Of a stretch of 64,000 bases of DNA, positions 1-10,018 are shown one piece after another. Source of the stretch: Kuschelorhynchus macadamiae (taxonomy: Eukaryota > Arthropoda > Insecta > Coleoptera > Curculionidae); assembly GCA_030620095.1 (NCBI GenBank), contig JAUTXW010005207.1:62001-126000 (forward strand), written 5' to 3'. Numbering within the stretch: the first letter of the stretch is position 1; every line of letters starts with the position of its first letter. The notes beneath the pieces are model-generated. The model had not been told where the DNA came from and did no database searches. It saw only the letters and a program-made list of their open reading frames with translations. Made by a program: the position numbers and the translations under genes.

Positions 1-59
1 CGGCCAGACGGTCGAAGGACGTGCTGCTCGTTGAACTTTTGTGGTTTGTTGTGTCTTGA

Positions 60-731
60 GTCTTAGTGTAAAAGTCAGTGTCAAAAGCGAGTCTGAGTGT
101 AAAAGTCATGGCTGCTGCTACATCTACAAAAAGAAAACATACTACGCTAATAATTGAAAGTAAAATCGAGGTTTTATGTGGATTGGAGAAGGGGGAATCT
201 GGTTGGCATAAATATTTTAAAATGCTGCAGGGCATTAGAGAACTTCAAAATGAAGGAGAAATTCTGTCAGGTGACAATGCTACATTAGAAGCATTTAAAG
301 TGAAATTTAGAGAGCTTGTAATTTCTCAAAATTTCTCCAGGGATGATGTCTATAACGCAAACGAAACAAGTGTAAATTGGCAAGCAAATCTCACGCATCT
401 CGTCGGGAAAAAATCTTCTAGTTATAAAATTAGCAAAGACAGAATTACAGCCATGGTCTGTTCAATTGCAAGTGGCACGCATTACTTCCTTTGCTGGTGA
501 CAAGTAAAAGCAAAATGCCACGTTGACTTCCTGTCAACTACAGGGGACAGAAAAATGCTTGGATGGACTCTGAAATTTTCTTGGAGTGGTTTTCTAAGGT
601 GTTCATACCCGAAGTGAGGAAATACGGGGAGATAGAAAAGAAAGTAGGAAAAGTCTGGTTGCTCATTGACAATGCACCAACACATCCCGGATTAGACCGT
701 TTAAACACAATTGACGAGAATTTTGTGAATA
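60..731 (+). pseudogene. Tigger/pogo-type (CENP-B/jerky-like) transposase remnant
   Basis: A decayed DDE transposase of the Tc1/mariner superfamily, pogo/Tigger branch. An open stretch from the ATG near 108 gives an N-terminal helix-turn-helix (KRKHTTLIIESKIEVL, then EKGES), the second DNA-binding part (GIRELQNEGEILSGDN) and the start of the catalytic domain (YNANETSVNWQ, where the family has an aspartate in place of the second N). It stops at 500. A shifted frame from 563 continues with the second catalytic-Asp motif LLIDNAPTHP near 658-690. The remainder of the domain is lost where the gypsy A element begins at 732. The DE-to-NE change and the frame break make it inactive. Family assignment rests on motif order and is firm; the subfamily is not resolved. 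Confidence 0.85.
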
Positions 732-859
732 TGATAGTGTCAAAAATCGTTCTCGAAGGTTCTATTAGGCTTAATTCTGTTCACCCTGTAGTATTTAGAT
801 TATTCTGGAATTTTCTAGATCATTCCATCCTTTTTTAAAGGCCATATAAGCGCACCGCG
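732..859 (+). repeat. 5' LTR of gypsy A, left piece
   Basis: Matches 8933-9055 of the 3' LTR (TGATAGTGTCAAAAATCG, CTCGAAGGTTCT, GTAGTATTTAGATTATTCT, CCATCCTTTT). It begins with TG. Similarity stops near 859, where the 3.7-kb insertion begins. Confidence 0.8.
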
Positions 860-1164
860 TAGCAACACCGACTCTACTAGAAAGCCTGGAAGCGGGCATC
901 GATGAGTCATCATAAGTAGTTTTTCCCGCAATGAACAGCTGGAGTTCTGACGTCACCGCGGCCATATTGTTAGGCACTGTCATGTCAATTCACTGTTTGG
1001 GTTCTTGGTTTTTCAAGTGAATGTTTAGTTCTTGTTACAGGTAAGTATATTTGCGAATAACTACAAGTGTATATTGGCGGTTTCTAAAAAATAAAACTTG
1101 ATTTTTACTTAATTAACCGTATAGATATGTGTAATTTTCCTATGATTTCTTTTTTACTTTTTAG

Positions 1165-1717
1165 ATTATTATAGCAACGAAATCAGCTATCAGATTCTCA
1201 AAAATAACTCAAGTTTTTGCAAAGAAGAAGAAAACGCGGTAGATTCAAACCGTGTGAAAGACCTGGTTTTGATGGGGAACTTCCTATAATCAAAGGGAAT
1301 GCTCTTCCAAGTATAAGAGAGATCGTATTTAGAACGTTGAGGTAAGCACGCTTTATACATTTTAGACACATATTCATATTGCCAAAAATATTTAAAACAG
1401 TTTGTAATTTTAAAACCATTGTTACTGATTTTAATATACTTTGTCAATAATATATTTTTGAATTTGTTACTTGCAGATTAAACTTGACGCATTCATTGAG
1501 AAATGTGTGTGCAAATGCTCTAGGAGGTCAATTGTTGTGTCATCATATGGCTACATTGCTAATATTTGCATACCACAATATATCCGTAACAGATGGGGTA
1601 AAAACCCTAGATTGTTGCTTGGTAGAAAATGGTACACGGTACAACGAAACCTGGTTAATCACAAGGAAGAATCGTTTGACTTCCAGGAATTTTGGTTCTG
1701 TCCTGTATGATAAATAA
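1165..1717 (+). other. Candidate spliced reading frame, two exons, unrecognised
   Basis: A consensus donor (CAG/GTAAGT) sits at 1040/1041 and a pyrimidine-rich acceptor (TTTTTAG) ends at 1164. The next exon ends at 1341 (GAG/GTAAGC), and its intron ends in TTGCAG at 1476. Splicing 1341 to 1477 keeps one frame open for about 120 codons, from 1208 to the stop at 1717. The frame includes GFDGELPIIKGNALPSIRE and, after the junction, LTHSLRNVCANALGGQLL. No start codon precedes it in that frame (stop TAA at 1205), so it is partial or frameshifted. No family recognised. It lies inside the 860-4530 insertion, so it may be a transposon gene or a captured host fragment. Confidence 0.35.
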
Positions 1718-2113
1718 AAGATTCTCACCTTCATTATATAAATAACTCACAGGTAATATACATTTTATTTTTAATAATTATTCATTGAGTGGGTATATTA
1801 ATTGGGAAGTTTTATTGAGCTTTAAAAAGTGTATTATGTTTCAGTTACTAATTCTGTTCTATATATGTATATATCTAAATTATGTGTTAAAAAGTTATTT
1901 ACCACAAACATCATGAAACAGATTAATTTTGTATATTTTGCAGCCGTCCCAAATCAATTTTTTTTTGACCACTGAATATCCCAGCGTAACAATTTTTAGC
2001 TTCTTGGTAGTTGGATATGTTTTATAGGTGGTCGTGGTAATCATTGATTATGCACGTCATTTAAATAAATTGCTTATCAGTAATGTCACTGCTATTATAT
2101 TGAATGCAGTTAC

Positions 2114-2196
2114 CAAGGGCCTCTATAAGGGAGGGGGCCCCTCCCTGTATTCTGGAAAATGTCCTCTAATCGCTGAACAACCTGCATACGCCCTTG
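2114..2196. mobile_element. 83-bp hAT-type MITE with 8-bp TSD
   Basis: The ends CAAGGGC and GCCCTTG are inverted, extending loosely inward. Flanking 8-mers GCAGTTAC (2106-2113) and GCAGTTAA (2197-2204) match at 7 of 8 positions, as expected for a hAT target duplication. Too short to code. Confidence 0.55.
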
Positions 2197-2204
2197 GCAG
2201 TTAA

Positions 2205-3891
2205 TTTGAGCTAGTTCATATGGAATGACATTTTTGTAAACTTACTAGTAAAAGCTGGATCGTAATTAACCATTTAAGCAGTCGAATTGAGAATTGTATG
2301 CTTTAATAAATGAAAAATATTTAAAAAAATGATTTACTTAAGTGTTTATAAAAATTTAAACTGGTTTTATTGTATAAAAATGTATGAATATTTTTTTGAC
2401 AAAAATAGGACAATTATTAATTACTGCTTATGGCAACATCTGAATATTTCTGAATATGGCTATTTCCGATCTGACATTTGCAGACTAATGAATATTTAAC
2501 TGCTGCCTCTATCTTTTTTTTTATTCTTTTCATTAAGAAACACTTTACATGGCATAAAGACCATACAATGGGGGCAAGACACAAAATAATGGGAATATAT
2601 GAAAAAAATCGAAATGCTACCGTTACTCCCACAACATTGTGACTTGTTAAGCGTGGATTTATTGGAGGGAGTACTGATGGTATAGAGGAGAAGATTATAT
2701 ATACATATATTTTTTGTCATAGTCCCTACAACAAATTAGATGTAATAAAATGTTTAAATAAACCTTCATCTTGTCTTTAATTATAAAAAAGTACTTTTAG
2801 TCAGTTATTTATATATAATATAAGCAACAAAAAGTAATTTTATAGATCAGCATTGGGAAAATTTAGTTATACAAAATAACTCTCTATAGAAGTCTTAAAG
2901 TATATTAAGAGTGTAAGTGTTGAAAGTGAAATTTTTCAAACGAGGTAGGCCATAGGAAAAATAGTAAAATATTTTTCTTACAACCACAAAGAGTCTTCAG
3001 TAGGACTTTATTTACTTCTCAACACTAGTATTGAAAAACTGAGTAACTGATTTGAAATAGATTTAAAGTAGGCTTTAGCTTTTTTTTACTTACCATCTTT
3101 CAATTAGGTACTATAATGTTGAATTTTTTTTAACACATGTGTGATATAAACCACTTTCTAGTGTAAACAGTGCTTTTTTGTCAATTTCATATGAAGCTGC
3201 ATGACAAAAAAAATTTTGCCTAACAAATTTACTTCAATTCCAATTTGCAGGAAAACATAACGCATAATGTAAAATTAGTTGAAAAGAGAAACAACCAGTT
3301 TTTTTAATGAATTTTCTAGTTTTTGTAAAACCTTTTTTCTTAATCTAAAATAATATTCTAATATTTATTCTGACAAACCATCATACCAAATATCTTTACC
3401 AAAATGAAACAATATCTACGTTTTTTACAGACTGATTAACAGATACACAAATACATACATATATATACATATGTAAAAATTAAACTAGGGAAAAGAGACT
3501 AATATAATATTAAAAAGCTAATAAGATTTTAACAAAATAGAAGAATAATAATTATATAAAATATACAATGATACATAAATTTAGATTGATTCTATTTTTG
3601 CTATCAGAAACTGCAAAAATTGAGAATTTTGTTAATGGTTGGTTTCACCTAGCTCATACACAGCCCAACTACTGATAAGTGAATTGTTGAGACAATATAT
3701 TTATTAATTTTGAAATAAATGGGGTTTAAAATGGGGTGTTATGATCGTTAAGGCCAGATTGTATAAGTGGAATTTGTCTTAAGGGGAATGCAGATGTATA
3801 AACGTATATATAATCAAGTTAAACATCAAACCTTTTATAATTACGTTTCACAAAAAAAAATCGCAAAATGTGTATGAGGCTGATCTAGTCG
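2205..3891. other. AT-rich non-coding stretch
   Basis: No credible coding frame, RNA gene or clear repeat. Near 3021 the phrase TCAACACTAGTATTGAAAAA resembles the short repeats at 17734-17790. Confidence 0.5.
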
Positions 3892-4007
3892 AGTTGAAAT
3901 ATATATTTTTTTATGATACTTTTCATTACTTTTACGACCTGTGCTTTCCAGTTGAAATATATATTTTTTCATGATACTTTTCACTACTTTTACGACCTGT
4001 GCTTTCC
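3892..4007. repeat. 58-bp tandem duplication
   Basis: Two adjacent 58-bp copies (3892-3949 and 3950-4007) differing at two positions. Each runs from AGTTGAAATATATATTTTTT to GACCTGTGCTTTCC. No function is apparent. Confidence 0.85.
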
Positions 4008-4530
4008 GCTAAAATTAAATAATAACTGGGGTAAGGGCAGTAAAGCAAATAGTTGTGTTATGCTATGAATGCTTTTGTTGGCAGTTGGAGCAAAACCTTC
4101 TCTTGTTTTGCATGAGGCCACTTCTTTCGACTTTCTTCGACCTTTGGCAACCCAATAAATTAACCTTAGGTCCTTTCGGATAGTTTCCATTGCAATTAAG
4201 TACACAACTAATAAAGGGCATTGTTCTAAATTCACATATTTCTTTGCAAATCCACTTTTTATTAGAATTCAAGTGTTAACCTTGTTAACCTCACTACCAC
4301 AAACTCTTATTTTGACGAAAGTTTTATAGCACCAGTCTCAAAACTAATAGCACTAACACAAATATGTACAGAAATAGTTAAAAACTACCAATGTTCTAAT
4401 TTATTTGGAAAAATGAATGCAAAAAACACGCCATAAACGAATTTACAGATAGCAGTTAACTACAAAAATTTACTACTAGTGATGACTCATCGCAAGCTGT
4501 CAACGGCCTTTTCAGGTCAGCAGTCTCAAA

Positions 4531-4692
4531 CAATTTAGTTTGAGATTTCAAAGCGTAAACAAGTAGACAGTGACAGTTTTAGGAAACCTTAGTTACGAGT
4601 GTTAGGTATAACCAATCTTTACCTGTAATCTATGTTTTGAATAAAAAGAGTGCATTCAGAAACTACGTGTTTGGTTAGCGGCCAATCCGGAA
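4531..4692 (+). repeat. 5' LTR of gypsy A, right piece
   Basis: Matches 9074-9245 of the 3' LTR (TTTAGTTTGAGA, GTAAACAAGTAGACAG, ACTACGTGTTTGGTTA, GCCAATCCG). The segment just inside it (TTTGATGTCGGAATCGGGAT) is where the primer-binding site is expected. Confidence 0.75.
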
Positions 4693-4811
4693 CATTTGAT
4701 GTCGGAATCGGGATAAGGATCCAGCTGAGTCTGAAGTTGGCGTAATCTGAAGACGAGGAAGTAAGAACGGCTTTTTTTTAATACACAGAAGATACAGAAA
4801 TTATCATAATT

Positions 4812-5660
4812 ATGCAAGCAAAATTTGATTCATTAATGAATATGATAATGACAATGCACAACGATATGAAGAAAACCCAAGAAGACACAACTAGAAAAAT
4901 GTTATTTGAATTGACAATGAACAAGGAAGATATTAAAGAGGAAATGGGACAAATGGAGAAGGTACAAAAGCAAGTGAAGGAGGTTCATGACCAAATGCGG
5001 CAGGAAGTATAAAGTCTACGATCCCAGATGCAGAAGTTTGGAAAACAAAGTGAGTTAAAATCCCACGTTGTCTTTTCATCACATGTGATAAAACCACCTA
5101 CGTTTGATAGTAAGGTGCCTTGGGTTACTTACCTGAAATAATTTGAAGCTGCCGCAACTGGAAGTAGGATTCCACCAAAAAGGCACGAGCACTGATTTGT
5201 TTCCTGCATGGTGAAGCAATGGAGGTACTAAGGAACATACCCGAAGATAAACAAAATGACTTTGTGACATTAGTAAGTCTTCTAAAAATGCGTTATGGTG
5301 AAGCACATCTACAGGAGGTTTATAAAGCGCAACTTCAATGTCGTTCATAAAAATATAACAAAAGTCTTTATAAGTATGAGGCCGATATTGTGCGACTAAT
5401 AAACTTGACTTAACCATCCTAAGAGATCAAGCAATAGTTGGCAGTAAGCAGTTTTATTGAAGGCCTTGGTGACCCTGAAACCAACCAGGCATTAAGAATG
5501 GTTAGATTAAAAAAGATACCTAAAGCTCTCGCATATGCCCTTCAGTATGAAATTGTTAAGCAAACAGCCAGAAGTCAAGGAAAATTACGAAGGTTAAATT
5601 ACATTTCAGAACACCCCACACACACACAAGACAAGACATTTCGAAAACTCTGAAGTAGTT
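4812..5660 (+). pseudogene. gypsy A gag remnant
   Basis: The first open piece (4812-5012) is a Met/Lys/Glu-rich, heptad-like coiled coil of 66 residues. Downstream, broken frames give VIKPPTFDSKVPW near 5090, typical of the start of a Ty3/gypsy capsid region, and SSFIEGLGDPETNQALRMV at 5440-5500, typical of its end. Stops and shifts interrupt it throughout. No zinc knuckle is evident before the protease. Assignment relies on position between LTR and protease as well as on these phrases. Confidence 0.65.
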
Positions 5661-5723
5661 GCAAGAGGTTCTTACCAGGCAACCGAAAGATGAAAGCAAA
5701 GAAAGGCATCCGTTATTGGAATT

Positions 5724-8700
5724 GTGGGAATGAGGAATGTAATGTGTAATCAGGAAGTTAGTTTTACTGGGCAAAAACTGGCTAGGTGCTACCAAGCTCC
5801 ATCAACATCGATCAAAATTGAGGTATCCTGGTTGCAGAATAATGGCTCTAGCTTCGTAGTACCAGGGAAGGTTTGTGGTCGGGAATGTGAAATGGTGTTG
5901 GATACTGGATCTACAAATATCATCGTAAAACTGGATAATTACTTGTAAAATTGAAAACCCCTACAAGAATTACGTTTTGGAAACAGCTAACGGTGAATCT
6001 ATACCTGTGAAAGGTCTCCATGAAGCAGAAATACGCCTGGGAAGTATTACTTTCGTACACGTTGTATTTGTGCCAGATATAATGGATGACGTCATATTTT
6101 GTCCTGACATTATGAATCAACATAAGTTTGTACTCGACTTACACAAAAAGTCCGTCGCACGAAAAATGAAGAAATATTAATCAACATGCCTCAAAAAAAT
6201 GATTCTTCTATACGAGAAGTCATTTTGTTAGAAGATGTTATATTACCTGAGAGTTCGGAATGTGTAGTGAAAGCAACGCTGGACGACTTAAGTGAAGAAC
6301 TAATTTTGTTCAATTCGGTTCAAGACTACTCACTACACGCAAAGGGAATTTCACCAGCAACAACATTAACTCGAAGTAGAAGAAATACAATATTTGTAAA
6401 AATGATAAACGTTAAAGATAGTAAAACAGTAAGTCAAAAAGAATGATTAACCACCTTCAGAACCTACAACTACTTTATCTAAGGTGCTCCAAGACCTGGT
6501 AAAATCGGCACATTTATTAAATAAATTTCACATGACCACGTTGGAAGAACTTCTGAGAAGGAATCCAATGTTTTCTCTGTCTGACAGCGACTTAGGAAAA
6601 ATCAACATAGTTCAACATTGAATTAATACTGGTGATGCAGCCCCGATATAACAATCTCCAAGAGGAATACCATTGGCAAAGCGGCAAGTTCCTAGGCTCC
6701 ACCAGATTCTGCGTTGACTTCCGCAGGCTCAATGACGTCACAAAGAAAGACAGATTGTCCTTACCAAGAACTGTCGATACCTTGGACACTTCAACTGGAT
6801 AAAAATGGTTCTCGACCCTGGACCTGAAAAATTGTTATTGGCAATTTAAGCTTAATCCAGCGGATAAAGAAAAGCAGGGTTTTCTACCGGGACTGGACTG
6901 TGGCAATTTGAAGTTATGCCTTTTGGATGAACGTTTAATGCAATTGACATTACATGGAATGCATAGTATATTCAGATGACATTATTATTCTTGGAAAAAC
7001 ATTTAAAGGTCATTTGTAGAATATTGAAGTTGTTTTCCGGAAGCTGAGAATGGCTGGCTTAAAACTCAGTCCCAAGAAGTGCCAGTTTTTCCGAAAAGAA
7101 GTGAGATATCTGGGCCATGTAATTACTGAAAATGGAGTAAAAACAGATCAAAATTGGCCAATACCGAAGGGCAGACACGAACTAAGGAGTTTTCTGGGAT
7201 TTTGTACATACTACAGACGATTCATAAAAGGTTTTGCTAATATCGCTAGATCGTTACATCGACTTACTGAAAGCAAGTATGTGGAGAAGCATGTAACAAC
7301 TTGAAAAAAGCCTTATGTAATCCTCCAGTGTTGTCATATCCTGAGCCATCTCAGATGTTTATTGTAGACACCGTGCTGGTATTTTGTCACAAATACAAAA
7401 TGGCGAAGAAAAAGTAATAGCCTACTTTAGTAAGGCTCTTTCTAGACCTGAGCGCAACAGTTGTGTGACAAGGACAAATTTTCATAAGTATTTGTTCGGA
7501 CAAAAATTCCTTTTTAGAACGGACCAGGCGTCACTTAAATGATTGCTACAATTTAAGAATCCCGAGGGAGAAATAGCCAGGTGGTTGCAGCGCCTACAGG
7601 AATATGACTCTAAAGTTGAATATCGTAAAGGAATAAACCATAAAAATGCTGATGCCTTATCAAGAAGACCATGCCCAGAAAGTTGCAAACACTGCAGCAG
7701 ACATGAAGAAAGAGAAGATCCTGACGATTTTCATTGCCGAAGAACAGCACTTCAATGCTCTCAAGAGTGGGACCCAAAAATTTTATCCAAAAATCAGCAA
7801 AAAAACCCAGATATTAGCTCCAAATTAAGCTGAAATTGGAAAATTCACCAAGACCTTGTTAACAAGAAATTGCAGCCGAATCCCAGAAATTTGAAGAATA
7901 CTGGGTTTTATGGGACTCTTTGGTGATAAAAGACGGTCTGTTAAAAGTAATTTGGGAAAGTTCTGACTGCAAAAATAACAAATATCAAACTATTTTGCCC
8001 TCAAAGAGAATTCCTGAAGTTTTGCAAACCGTACACAATGGTGTTATGAAGACTCTTGAGAAAAGTTCGTGGGAGCATCCTTCGAACGAATTGTCATAGA
8101 TGTAGCAGGACCATTTCCAGTTAGTAAGTCCGGGAAAAGCTTTCTGTTGGTAGCGATGGATTACTTCAGCAAATGGCCAGAAGTCTACTCAATACCCAAT
8201 CAAGAAGCCATCACTGGTGCCGACGTACTATTTCAAGAATGGATTTGTCGATATGGATTTCCAAGGAAAATACACTCGAACCAAGGCAGGAACTTTAAAT
8301 CCGATGTTGGAAAAAGCCTATGCAGCCTATTAGGAATTCATAAGTCAAGAACAACACCTCTTCATCCACAGTGAGATGGAATGGTTGAAATATTTAATGG
8401 AACTTTGGAGAATTACCTGAAAATCCAAATTAATGAACAACAAAGTCACTGGGATAAATGCATTCAACTATTTTTACTGACAATAATATTAATTACTAAG
8501 GATTATGTCAGCCAGGTTAGTAAACGCCTTAGACAAATCCATGAAGAGTTCCGCCATAAATTACAGATAGAAAGCGATAGAATGAATTCACGTTATGATC
8601 TACGAGTCAATCACATTGGATTTACAGTTGGTGAAAAAGTTTGGTTGTACAGTCCAAAAGAACTAAGGGATGCTCACCGAAGTTGCAGAAGTCATGGGAA

Positions 8701-8835
8701 GGCCCGTATCGTGTGATGACCCGACTGAATGACTTGGTATACCGGATTCGGAAGAACCCTCTTGCAAAAATGAAAGTAGTGCACCTCCATCGACTAGCCC
8801 GTTACCAAGATACAGAAGATTGTTTGCGAATTTAG
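5724..8835 (+). pseudogene. gypsy A pol remnant (PR-RT-RNaseH-IN)
   Basis: Order and motifs are those of Ty3/gypsy Pol. Protease: MVLDTGSTNIIVK near 5890-5930. RT: scraps from 6630 (PRGIPLAKRQVPR, GLWQFEVMPFG), an altered catalytic box (YSDDIIILGK near 6970), then LSPKKCQFFRKEVRYLGHVI at 7065 and FCTYYRRFIKGFA near 7200. RNase H/tether: PEGEIARWLQRLQEYD and NHKNADALSRRPCPESC at 7560-7690. Integrase: FERIVIDVAGPFPVSKSGKS from 8080, the second-Asp region altered (HSNQGRNF), TTPLHPQ then a stop. A C-terminal GPYRVMTRLNDLVYRIRK near 8700-8760 closes it. Frameshifts and stops are numerous; it cannot encode a functional polyprotein. Confidence 0.88.
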
Positions 8836-8932
8836 CCCTAGTTATAGATTTGTTAATTCTCAGGTGAATTTGTTTATTATTTGTTATTTTAATGAAGTTG
8901 TTTCACCTTAATTTTTATCCATGTAACTACAA

Positions 8933-9245
8933 TGATAGTGTCAAAAATCGTTCTCGAAGGTTCTGTTAGGCTTAGTTCTATTCGCTCTGTAGTATTTAGA
9001 TTATTCTAGAATTCCATCATTCCATCCTTTTCTAAAGGCTATATATGCGTGACGCGAGGCCACATTTTGATTCAGTTTAGTTTGAGATATTTCAAAGTGT
9101 AAACAAGTAGACAGGGACAGTTTTAGGTCACCTTAGTTTGGAGTTTTAGGTATAAACAGTCGTTAGCTGTACTACCTGTAACCCGTGTTTTGAATAAAAG
9201 AAGTGCATTAAAAAACTACGTGTTTGGTTACCAGCCAATCCGAAA
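8933..9245 (+). repeat. 3' LTR of gypsy A
   Basis: 313 bp beginning TGATAGTGTC. It carries an AATAAA polyadenylation signal (9192-9197) upstream of ACTACGTGTTTGG. It is the intact partner used to define the split 5' LTR, and is followed by the target copy GAATA. Confidence 0.8.
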
Positions 9246-9250
9246 GAATA

Positions 9251-9660
9251 TTTTACATCGGGTTTTCATTGAGGGCTATAAATTTTATAAAATTAAAATT
9301 GAAAATATTATTTCTAATCTTCTTGAAGTTTCTACTAGGGTACCACAGGGTTGCATTTTAGGACGTATTTTATTTAGCGTATATACGAGTAGATTTCACT
9401 CAAGCCTAAACCTTTTGAGTATAGGGAAGCAAATAATAAAATTAACACGGACTTAAATGCTTTTCTAAAAATTTTATCTGAACATGTGTTAAAGCTTAAC
9501 CCTTCAAAATCGGTTATTGTTTTATTTGGAAATAAGGACGTTATTGATGATATAAACAAAAAGTTTAGGACTAACTTTAGATTCACAGCTCCGATTTAAG
9601 TCCCATGTTTCACGTATTCTCCAGAAACAAGATATCCTTAGATTTATTACATAACACGAC
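9251..9660 (+). pseudogene. APE-type LINE reverse transcriptase fragment
   Basis: The frame shows VPQGCILGRILFSVYTS near 9340-9390 (the conserved VPQG.xLGP box with P changed to R). After a shift and deletion it shows INTDLNAFLKILSEHVLKLN and PSKSVIVLFGN at 9437-9530, the region following the catalytic box. The YADD segment itself is missing. The element is truncated at both sides and abuts the right end of gypsy A. Clade not resolved (Jockey/CR1-like). Confidence 0.75.
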
Positions 9661-10018
9661 AACAGAAAAAAATAACCAGACAACTTCTTGATTCTCAGTG
9701 AGAAATCGACATATTTTATTTTTGGTCCTCTCACCTTTCTTATCAGCATTCTCTTCTCTCCAACTTTCTTTCTTGATCTTCATCCTTTTTGGAATATTTG
9801 TTTCCTTCTTCAACCAGTATATTTTTTTTATTATAAATTATGTATCTAACAATAGGTATTCTTACATTTGTATGTATATTGATGTTAATGCGTAATATAT
9901 TTTGCTATGTGCACAATTCTGAAGTGCGCGCTTTTATTTACTGTAAACATAATATGTGAAGTATCTAGTGTTCCTGTATGTTTGTAATTTAATTCAGTTT
10001 ATAGTAAATAATAAACGT
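9661..10018. other. Pyrimidine-rich non-coding interval
   Basis: C/T-rich from 9690 to 9820, otherwise AT-rich. No gene recognised. Confidence 0.4.

Larger units (their letters stand above)
860..4530. mobile_element. 3.7-kb insertion in the gypsy A 5' LTR, inverted ends, class unknown
   Basis: This block interrupts the 5' LTR, as shown by comparison with the uninterrupted 3' LTR. Its two ends are related in inverted orientation: CGATGAGTCATCA followed by AGTAGT at 899-919 is repeated on the other strand near 4473-4494, with weaker matches outward. It contains a CRE-like TGACGTCA near 949, candidate splice sites and a short spliced frame (1165-1717), a small hAT-type MITE (2114-2196) and a 58-bp tandem duplication. 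I cannot assign it to a transposon superfamily: no DDE motif is visible. It could be a DNA transposon that carries or captured a gene fragment. Confidence 0.5.
732..9245 (+). mobile_element. Ty3/gypsy LTR retrotransposon A, degenerate, with 5-bp TSD
   Basis: A complete but decayed element read left to right: LTR, gag, protease, RT, RNase H, integrase, LTR. The 3' LTR (8933-9245) matches two separated blocks at the left (732-859 and 4531-4692), so the 5' LTR was split by a later insertion. The sequence GAATA lies immediately outside both ends (727-731 and 9246-9250), a 5-bp target duplication. Internal coding is broken by many stops and frameshifts. The left flank is the Tigger remnant and the right flank is a LINE fragment. 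LTR divergence plus coding decay indicates an old insertion. Confidence 0.85.
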
